Assembly (NCBI GenBank): GCA_900316565.1
Contig: ONDK01000013.1
Coordinates: 1 to 46,889 of the forward strand
DNA length: 46,889 bases
Reading direction: 5' to 3'
From: an uncultured Prevotella sp.
Lineage (GTDB): Bacteria; Bacteroidota; Bacteroidia; Bacteroidales; Bacteroidaceae
Below are positions 17,177-24,800 of this stretch, piece by piece. Both the position numbers and the translations under genes were made by a program. The stretch's first letter is position 1. Every line of letters begins with the position of its first letter. The notes beneath the pieces are model-generated. The model had not been told where the DNA came from and searched no databases. It saw only the letters and a list, made by a program, of their open reading frames with translations.

Positions 17177-17254
17177 GTATAGAAGCTATAGCTCCTATAG
17201 TTTCTATAGTTTCTATAGTTTCTATAGCTTCTATAGTTCCTATAGTCCCTATGG
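17177..17254. repeat. Tandem 9-bp CTATAG repeat, left array
   Basis: Seven perfect CTATAG cores begin at 17186, 17195, 17204, 17213, 17222, 17231 and 17240, exactly 9 bp apart. They are flanked by a degenerate GTATAG (17177) and CTATGG (17249). Spacer triplets are pyrimidine-rich (TTT, CTT, TTC, CTC, TCC). The stop codon of the four-helix gene (17249-17251, minus strand) lies in the last degenerate unit, so the array begins exactly where the gene ends. Confidence 0.95.
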
Positions 17255-18040
17255 CTGGTCCTCTGATGACCTGCTGCGTGAGGCTTCGAGCTTTTCCTTG
17301 AGGTCTTTTATCTCGTCTTGTTGCTTGTAGTAGGCAGCGAGGGCTCGGGAACGCAAGTCGTCGTATTTGGCTTTCCATTGGTTGGCCAAATTTCTGAGAG
17401 ATGTGTTCTCAGCCATAAGGGATCCGTTTTCTGTTTTTAGTCTGGCGTTCTCAGTTTCGAGATTGTTCATCTTTTCGTCCTGCTGCTTGCGGTAGCCGGT
17501 GCGGGCTGCATACATACGTTCTTTGATGCCACCCTGCTCAACAAACTCCTTCTCTAATCTTTTAAGGTAGTTGTTCATCATTACGTCTACCTGATAACAA
17601 AGGGTGAGACAGATGTTGGAGAATTCCTCGGCAGACCATTTATCGGCAAGGGGCAAGTAATCCTCCAGGGTGTTGTGCTGGCGGGTATAATCCTGCATGG
17701 GCTGGAAGCTCTCATGCTCTGTATTCCAGAGAGACATCTTTTGTTTCTTTATAAAGTCGAGGTAGTCCTCGCGGAGCTCGTCGTTGCTTGCCCTTGCCAC
17801 ATTGAGGAGCTTTAGCTCCATCTCGGTAGATGTGGCTCCGTCCTCTGATCCCTCAACAATGTTCTGCTTGCAGGAGCGCGCTGCCTGTACCATCTGGTCT
17901 ACCGTGCGATCACCGCATAAGGGAAGGAAGCGCCGGCAGAAGATACAGGTGAGCTGATAGAGCACATCGCTTTTCTTGTAGAAGTATAGGTCTTGGTACT
18001 TCACGACCTGTCTGAGGACTCTGTTTCTGGTAGTGGTCAT
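17249..18040 (-). CDS. Four-helix-bundle protein with C-terminal coiled-coil suffix
   Basis: A 263-aa protein. Residues about 8-130 look like the four-helix-bundle family that includes the 23S rRNA intervening-sequence protein and the DGR accessory protein Avd (the ARSCKQNIVEGSEDGATSTEME segment is typical). A second helical part follows (about 110-190, the so-called suffix). Residues 195-255 form a coiled coil (NNLETENARLKTENGSLMAENTSL, with further heptads). The molecular role of such stand-alone proteins is not established; some relatives bind nucleic acid. The gene is bracketed by CTATAG arrays: one in its predicted 5' leader, one starting at its stop codon. No reverse transcriptase or rRNA gene is nearby. 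Confidence 0.88.
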   Translation of the reverse strand: MTTTRNRVLRQVVKYQDLYFYKKSDVLYQLTCIFCRRFLPLCGDRTVDQMVQAARSCKQNIVEGSEDGATSTEMELKLLNVARASNDELREDYLDFIKKQKMSLWNTEHESFQPMQDYTRQHNTLEDYLPLADKWSAEEFSNICLTLCYQVDVMMNNYLKRLEKEFVEQGGIKERMYAARTGYRKQQDEKMNNLETENARLKTENGSLMAENTSLRNLANQWKAKYDDLRSRALAAYYKQQDEIKDLKEKLEASRSRSSEDQP

Positions 18041-18070
18041 AGGTTCCTTTGTTTTTAATGGTTATCATTT

Positions 18071-18187
18071 TTATAGTCTCTATAGTTTCTATAGTCTCTA
18101 TAGCTTCTATAGTCTCTATAGCTTCTATAGTCTCTATAGCTTCTATAGCTTCTATAGCTTCTATAGCTTCTATAGTTTCTATAGTTT
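18071..18187. repeat. Tandem 9-bp CTATAG repeat, right array
   Basis: Twelve perfect CTATAG cores begin at 18080 and recur every 9 bp up to 18179, preceded by one degenerate TTATAG (18071). Spacer triplets are TTT, TCT or CTT, with TCT and CTT alternating in the middle. Its orientation is the same as in the left array (pyrimidine-rich on the plus strand). It lies 30 bp upstream of the four-helix gene start, inside the predicted leader of that gene. Confidence 0.96.
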
Positions 18188-18253
18188 GGCGAGGCGTAGG
18201 GCTGCTAAGCGTCCCGGAACATGAAAACAATGTCCTTGTGAAGTCTCACGATG

Positions 18254-18284
18254 CAAATGTAGGTATTTCCTTTATAACTTCCAA
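18254..18284 (-). promoter_or_regulatory. Candidate promoter of the four-helix-bundle gene
   Basis: On the minus strand TTG (18284-18282), 20 nt, then TACATTTG (18261-18254). The predicted transcript would start near 18248 and carry the whole right CTATAG array in a leader of about 200 nt. Confidence 0.5.
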
Positions 18285-18301
18285 CAAAAAAACAATGGAA
18301 A

Positions 18302-18706
18302 ATGTTTTATCTTGTAGGAAATACCTGCGACGTATTGAAAATCAATGATGAGGAACTAGTTACTATCGGTCGTATGTTCGGTTATCCTGGACTTGACATA
18401 GAGAACAAATGCTGGCTTATCCTCGGAAAGTATAACTTGAAGATGCTTGTACTGACCTGCGGAACCAACGGCAGCTATGTGTTTACGCATGGAGACTTGT
18501 CGTTTCAGAAGACTCCAAAGGTCGACGTTGCCGACACTGTCGGTGCCGGCGAATCCTTCACCGGTGCTTTTACGGCAGCTATCCTCAGTGGTATGCCGGT
18601 AAAGAAAGCGCACGCACTTGCCGTGAAGGTCAGCGCTTATGTATGTACTCAGAACGGTGCTATGCCGAAGTTGCCGGAGGAGTTTACCTCTGCGGTAGCC
18701 AGATAG
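18302..18706 (+). pseudogene. C-terminal remnant of a PfkB-family sugar kinase (fructokinase-like)
   Basis: The open frame encodes only the C-terminal 120 or so residues of a roughly 290-300-aa PfkB kinase. It starts at LKINDEELVTIGRMFGYPG and continues through NLKMLVLTCGTNGSYVF to DTVGAGESFTGAF and SAYVCTQNGAMPKLP. The sugar-binding N-terminal half is missing and no fragment of it lies left of the cassette. The signature GAGD with the catalytic Asp reads GAGE here, so it would probably be inactive even if complete. The first ten codons (MFYLVGNTCD) are unlikely to be original. Homology ends about 140 bp from the right CTATAG array, which suggests the break is linked to that cassette. Confidence 0.85.
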
Positions 18707-18749
18707 GTTGTCGGTGTGGCTCTTCTCGTAAAGACAGATGTAGATACAA

Positions 18750-18779
18750 GGAAAAGGCGGGCTAAGGCCCGCCTTTTCC
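18750..18779. terminator. Strong bidirectional terminator between the kinase remnant and the giant operon
   Basis: A perfect 13-bp stem, GGAAAAGGCGGGC (18750-18762) with its complement at 18767-18779, closes a TAAG loop. The arms themselves supply A and T runs. It lies between the convergent kinase remnant and the last gene of the giant operon (stop at 18829). Confidence 0.92.
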
Positions 18780-18828
18780 GTTATGTAGATAAGCTTATAT
18801 TCTTTTCAGGAACTTGATAAGCTAAGAG

Positions 18829-21800
18829 TCATTCACTGTCCTTCTTTTTTATATTAAGCCTCAGGTCGAAGCCAGATCTGACGTTACTGCCATCACTTGT
18901 AAACTTGATGGTAATGATGTTCGACGTGGAACTATAGGAGATGGTCTGTGAGCCGGATTGCTTTATCTGTTCAGTGCCGTCGTCATAGATATACAGCCAG
19001 TCGTAATTGCTCTCAGAGTCAAGAGGTCCGTTGATATCTGCAGTTGTGCCAGGAGGCAGTATCAAGGTTATGGAGCCATTGCAATTATTGTTGTAGTTAC
19101 CGCCTATACCGCCATGGTCGAAGATTCTGATGCATTTAATGCCCTGCTCGAATTTCTCTTTGAGGACAACTGCAGTTATTGTATCGTTGCTTTGGTAAGG
19201 TACGTCGTAGCAGACCGTTGAGTCTTTAGCGAACGATATGACCCCCTCAAATCCATCATAGCCATTTTTCGAATTGTCAGTCTTAAAGCGGACAAGCATG
19301 CCGTTGTCGTACAGTGCCGTTACATCGAATGTAGTGTTACCACCACTGTTGACGAGAACAGGGCTGTCGTTCGTTCTGCCATCGTATATTATCAGTGGGT
19401 CGCAGGCACCTTCCGTAGGTATTTTGCCTTGTGCTTTTAGGTTGTATCTGTCCGGTGCTTCTATGAGTAACGAGCCATCGACGTTATCGTCATAGTATTT
19501 TCCATTCTTGCCGGCATAATCATAGAAGCGGAACGCAGTGATGCCAGCATTAATAAGTCGCTGTATATATTTTTTCTCAATTGTCATAGTACCACTGCAT
19601 GGTACGTCAACGTAGAGAGTAGTGTCATTCTTAGCCCACACTGGTGTTACGGTTACATTGCCGTAGGGCATGACGAACCATGCATCATCATGCCAGAAAT
19701 TACCATTGCGGACACGCACGCTGTCGGACATCACGTAGTGCCGTGATGGAGAAGGATTATCCTTGAACATCTGTGGGTCGTCATCGTAGATGGTCAGGAC
19801 GGTGTCGGCAGTATGTATGTCGTAATGGTCGAGCACATATCCGGCCTTGGGCACTACGTGCAGTGCAATGGTGTCCTCCGGATTTGCCGTGGTTTTTGAG
19901 GCGCTCACCGTCCCTCCGTCAGTGGTTATGAAGTCCACATTATATTTGACATTCTTACGCTCGATATTCACTCTAAGGTTAATGCCTGAGAAGGTTACTG
20001 AACCATCAGACTTGAAGTGTAAGAGAATAACATTTGCATCGGTTGTTACATTTATATTGTTGTTTTGGCCTGATATGTTGCAAATCCGTTTATCGCCACT
20101 CGCATTTACTTCATAAATTTCTAACGGATCAAGATTGTTTTCTGTATTTACAGTTCCTGCGATGTTAACCTTATGATTGTCAGGACATTGAATGTACAGA
20201 TATCCGTCGGCATCATTGTCATAATTGGCATTCTTGCCGGCATGGTCATAGACGCTGAAACCGTATCCGTTGTTTATGCCAGAGAATGAGATGGTTTCCG
20301 TTCCTTTATATGGTATCCGGTATTCTTTGTCCAAAACCCTGACCGGCCGTATTGACAGCAGCTGCCCATTGTCTATATCCGCCATAGAATGTCCGTCAGC
20401 GGTGATGGCAATTGCTTTGGCAGGATTAGAAGTCGTGGTGTCCCTTTTTGTCCATATACTGCCTGGGGTAAGGAATATGCGGTAAGGCTCTGTGGTGTTT
20501 GGGTTGTCGGAACTCGTTACGAACCATCCTTCTGTACCATTGTATGTGCCTTTTTGCCATGAGCAATTGTTGAGAATCTCGCTGACAGCCTCCTTGTCGG
20601 GAATGTCCCATGAATTGTCTTTAGACAGTATGGTGTCCGCTTCAGAATAATTGTATTTCGAACCATTGCCGTTTGGCACGACGGCACCATAGTTATGGGT
20701 TCCCCACAGGTAGTCAGAGCCCAAGCTGACATATTCGAAGAGTTTTTCCGGTATGTTGCACGTTACGGGATAAACGGTGTTGGGCTGTGCGTTGAGTGAG
20801 AATTTCTGAATGTATGTTAGTGAGAGATGGGAGAGGGTATCGGTAAGGAAATAGGTTACAGTGTATGTTGTGTTCTGCGGTTTGAAGACCATGTATGCTG
20901 CACAGTTTTTCTGCTCGGTAGCCGCACTGTGCCCGATGAAGAAGTCATTGGTGTTTTTAGGTATAAGGTTCAGCGTGATGTCCTGCGATGTGTTGGCACC
21001 GTTGTAAAGGCCTGATGCCGACATCTGGTAGTCACCGGCAATGGCCGACGAGGCGTGTACGACAATCTTCGTTACCTTCACACTCGGCAGATAGTCGATG
21101 TGTGGCAGGAAACAGAAGTAGGCCGCCTTATGCTTAAGGGTAAAGGTGTAGGAACCGTCGTTGGTCAGTGTGGCATCGTCATAGCCGCAGTCGCCGGCAG
21201 CTCCTATATGGTCGCTGTTGTCGGCACCCGTCTGCGTCTGAATGCTGCTGATATGCACGGTCTTGTTAGGATAATAAACGCCGTAGGTGTCGGCATCGAG
21301 GTCAGCACCGTCGAAGACGAACGATGCCTTGGTCTTGTCGGAAGAGAGGTTACGGGCATGACTGAAGTCGCCTGTCTCCAACTGTATGCGGTCGTTCTCG
21401 GTCCAATAGAATGTTACGTTGCTGCTACCCTTGCCGGGGAAGTTGCCGCTGAACGATGAGCGGAGTAAGGGTGGGGTAGCGTCATCCTCTTGGGTGTCAT
21501 TAACTGCGCTGTTGGCTGTTATCGCCTTGCCGAGGGCTGGTGTCTCAACTGTTGCACCGTGGAAGACCACAGTGCGTCTGCCTGGCATGACAAGGCTGTC
21601 GATGTCGGCGATGGGAAGGGTGAGCACCGTGCTGTCGCCGTCGCTGATGACAATGGCGACACAGTCGTTGTGGGCCGCTCCTGTAGCGTCGTTGCGGGAG
21701 TGTGAGATAGTCCAGCCCGGTTTCATGGCGACCTTTGTCATGCCGCTATGCCTATATATGCGCAGGCTGTGTGCCGACTCATTGCTCTGGGCGGACGTAG

Positions 21801-21849
21801 AGACGACAAGCGTCATGAGCGCTATTATCGAAAACAGTTTCCTAATCAT
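18829..21849 (-). CDS. Large secreted protein with fimbrillin-like N-terminus and three CUB-like domains
   Basis: A 1006-aa protein with a signal peptide (first 20 residues, ending STSAQ). Residues about 25-375 are the N-terminal module shared with the other large proteins of this cluster (SHSRND...DIDSLVMP; HIGAAGDCG; a fimbrillin-like beta region). Next is one degenerate FISUMP-like unit (about 375-505). Three CUB-like domains follow (about 515-625, 745-870, 885-1000), each with a D-[PW]-L-x-[IY] strand and a V-x-[FL]-K-[ST]-D-[GN] strand near its end. An InlB-like glycine-rich repeat (TTDGGTVSASK...) lies between the first and second. There is no membrane anchor, lipobox or sorting domain. 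It is the last gene of the operon, 11 nt after the 1715-aa gene. Probable role: binding to a surface or polymer; inference. Confidence 0.85.
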   Translation of the reverse strand: MIRKLFSIIALMTLVVSTSAQSNESAHSLRIYRHSGMTKVAMKPGWTISHSRNDATGAAHNDCVAIVISDGDSTVLTLPIADIDSLVMPGRRTVVFHGATVETPALGKAITANSAVNDTQEDDATPPLLRSSFSGNFPGKGSSNVTFYWTENDRIQLETGDFSHARNLSSDKTKASFVFDGADLDADTYGVYYPNKTVHISSIQTQTGADNSDHIGAAGDCGYDDATLTNDGSYTFTLKHKAAYFCFLPHIDYLPSVKVTKIVVHASSAIAGDYQMSASGLYNGANTSQDITLNLIPKNTNDFFIGHSAATEQKNCAAYMVFKPQNTTYTVTYFLTDTLSHLSLTYIQKFSLNAQPNTVYPVTCNIPEKLFEYVSLGSDYLWGTHNYGAVVPNGNGSKYNYSEADTILSKDNSWDIPDKEAVSEILNNCSWQKGTYNGTEGWFVTSSDNPNTTEPYRIFLTPGSIWTKRDTTTSNPAKAIAITADGHSMADIDNGQLLSIRPVRVLDKEYRIPYKGTETISFSGINNGYGFSVYDHAGKNANYDNDADGYLYIQCPDNHKVNIAGTVNTENNLDPLEIYEVNASGDKRICNISGQNNNINVTTDANVILLHFKSDGSVTFSGINLRVNIERKNVKYNVDFITTDGGTVSASKTTANPEDTIALHVVPKAGYVLDHYDIHTADTVLTIYDDDPQMFKDNPSPSRHYVMSDSVRVRNGNFWHDDAWFVMPYGNVTVTPVWAKNDTTLYVDVPCSGTMTIEKKYIQRLINAGITAFRFYDYAGKNGKYYDDNVDGSLLIEAPDRYNLKAQGKIPTEGACDPLIIYDGRTNDSPVLVNSGGNTTFDVTALYDNGMLVRFKTDNSKNGYDGFEGVISFAKDSTVCYDVPYQSNDTITAVVLKEKFEQGIKCIRIFDHGGIGGNYNNNCNGSITLILPPGTTADINGPLDSESNYDWLYIYDDGTEQIKQSGSQTISYSSTSNIITIKFTSDGSNVRSGFDLRLNIKKKDSE

Positions 21850-21860
21850 ATTGTCTTGCT

Positions 21861-24800
21861 TTATTTCTTCAGATTATCATATAGTATCTTCACTTGGTCG
21901 GCAGAGAGCGTTGAGCCATAGATGCGGGCGAAGGCGACACTGCCGTTGTAGCCCATCTGGTTGCTTGTCCCGTAAGGGTTGCCGCCGACGATATAATAGC
22001 GGCTGCCACTGCTCGGCAGTTGAGCATTGCCTGCGGCATCAACAGTTCCTTCGAGTTGTCCGTCGACATACAGACTGGCCTTGCCATTGGCCTTATCCCA
22101 CGTGATAATGACATGATACCAGGTGTCGGCATTGACAGTGCTATTTGTATAGACTTGCTTGTAGCTGCCGCCTATATGCCACGAGAAGCCAATCTTCTTG
22201 TTCTGTATTTGTATTCCGGAGCCGCCGCCTTCGTAATCGGAGAAGGCATCCGACTCGTCGTTATTCGGAATTGTCTTTGGAGTCTTCATCAGAACTTCTA
22301 TGGAATAACCCTGCAGGAGCTTGTCCTGGAATTCCGGCAGAAGGTCGAAATAGCACGAGTAGAAATTAGGAGCGCTGCTCGTGCTGCCTGCGAAACTGTT
22401 ACTGCTGAAGTCGGCAACATAGCGTTTATAGGTTTCATCGTATGACGTTGTCGGCGAACCGTGCCGGACTATCCCATTGGTGAAGCCATTGCCGGTGAAT
22501 GCTCCGCCGTCGCTTTGGAACTCCACATCGAGCATGTCGGCAGCGGTGATGGCACGGATGTCGCCAAGGACATACTCATTGCCGATATGCATGTAACAGC
22601 GTACATACTTTGGTGTACCGTCATAGGGGTAGGTGCAGGTGAACGATGCCTTCCTGTTGCCGGCTGCGAGGACAGCTGTTTCTGCTATCTTCTCGTTGTT
22701 GGCATTGTCATAGCTGTCGATGTCTTCCGGTTTGCTGCCTACGAGGAATCCGAAGTCTGCAGCGATGAGATCTTCAACGGCACTGACGGTAGCCGTGAAT
22801 TTTGCGTTAGTATCGCCGATAGCCCACGTTACGTTGCCGTCCATGCAGACATGCCTGCCCTCGGAGGTTGTTTTGGCGTTGAGCACCGGTCTTACCACAT
22901 AGCCTTTATATTTATAGTTGTTATTGGTCGGCTCGCTTTGAGGTTTTCCTCCGTTAGGTATCCAGAAGTCGTTGAGAGAATAGTAGCTGTATCTGGACGC
23001 TGTCATGTAATTGGCCTGTCCGGAGACATCGTCGCTCATGCCATTATATCTTCCGGCTTTAGGCAGGATGATATAATTGTTGTTTTTCTTGCTTGCCACC
23101 TTCCATACGGCCACACCGTTGACAGTTGTCTCCGTCCACGTGCAGTTGTCGGCGAGTTCCTTGCACTGTTGCTGTGTCGGTGTCTCCCATAAGGTTCCCA
23201 TGTTCTTTGTGGCAGCATCGTACTGTGTTCCTGCGATGTTCTGTCCTATCTCTATGTAGTTGTTTTTCTGATAGTATTTGTAGTTGTTCAAATCATAGCT
23301 GTCCTTTGTCTCTGTCTCACCCCAGGCATAGTAGCCGCCATAGCTCTCCGGATTGTCGGCAAGGACGTTGTGGTTTGCCCACAGCGTTCCACTGGCAAGA
23401 CCGAGGTCCACATAATCTGTTGTCGTGAAGCTCTTCGCCTCACCGTAGGTGTATTTGCTTCCGTCGTAGATATAAGCACGGTAATAATATGTGCGGCCAC
23501 GGTCCAACACTCCCATATCGTATGAGTAGTAGCCGTTGACGGCTGCCGCACTGACGGCAATCCGCTGTGCGCTGGCAACGGTGATGTTGGCGCTGTCGCC
23601 AAGGACGAAGCCTTTCGCAGTGATGTCGTGCTGGATGTCCGACACATATCCTTTAAGGATGATATGCTCTGAGTCGTCGGTGAAGTCGCGGGTTATCCCT
23701 GCCGTTGCCACATAGTTGCTCTTCTGGCGGACAGGGCGGATAAGATAGCCATAGGATTTATAATCACTCCGAATATATGGTTTCCCATTATTATCAGACC
23801 CATAGCTGCTGCCATAGCCATTATCATAATTTGACAGCCAGTAGCGCGAGAAATAGTTATAATTCCTTATCCTTTCGCCTTCATAATATCCTCCAAGCGC
23901 TACGAAGATGCTTTTGTTTGTATATCCTGCTTTCTTGCTGGTGAAGCGCCAACCATTCTGTCCATTAACGGTTGTATATACCTTGTCGCAGTTGTCCAGG
24001 AGCTCCTGCATCTCTGCTTTTGTCGGCATACGGTATCCGGCTCCTAAGGTGTTGGCAGCCACATCGCGGCCACTCTCAGGGAGTATGTCTACATTCTTGA
24101 TGTATTCATCTGTAACGTTTCTATATGGCCTTGTGGCTCCCCAGCGGTAGTAGTCGCCGTTAGTATAGCTGCTCTCCGCGCCAAGGTTCACGTTTGCCCA
24201 ACAGACGGAGAGGCCGAGGTCTACGACACCGGCGGAAGTGAACGTCAGACTGTCGCCATAGTAAGTGTCCTTGCCGTCGTTGACATAAGCCTGATACCGG
24301 TAGTCGGCACATACGGTGTCGGGGACGACGACGGTGCTGATGTATCCGTCGGCGTCGGGGGTCAGCTTTATCGACTTGCCTTTGTCGCGGCCCTTTCCCG
24401 CTCTCCACCATACGATGCCTGTAGTGGCGGTGTTCTCTGTGCTAAGTCCGCGGACGACGGCGATGAGAGTGTCGTTCTCGTTGCTGCCATTGTAATACTT
24501 ACGTGCCTGTAGGGTGCGGACAAACAGCGGCTTGCCGTTGGTCGCTTTGGCGTTTGTCTTGTAGATGGCGCGGATGGGCACACCGTAAAGTCTTTCACGG
24601 CCATTGTTAAGTGCTTTATTATAATATGACCACGAACAATTATTATAATCGTCTCTAACCTTTGAGACCGTCAAGTACTCATAGTTCGCAAAGGAACTGT
24701 ATGAGCTGTTATAATATCCTGTCAGCGCAATGAATATGCTTCTCCCGTTCTTCTTGCTTTGGAAGAGATAACCGGTCATGCCATTGACAACGGTGTCCTT

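Noticed and set aside
17177-18187. CTATAG arrays as a CRISPR array
   Set aside because: Units are 9 bp with 3-bp spacers of near-constant sequence; CRISPR repeats are 23-50 bp with unique spacers of similar length.
18033-18224. Open frames rich in SFYSLYS or ETIEAIE over the right 9-bp array
   Set aside because: A 9-bp repeat without stop codons reads open in several frames on both strands. No signal peptide, family or start context supports a protein.
18302-18706. The 134-codon frame as an intact short kinase
   Set aside because: It lacks the sugar-binding half present in all PfkB kinases and the catalytic Asp is replaced, so it is listed as a remnant.
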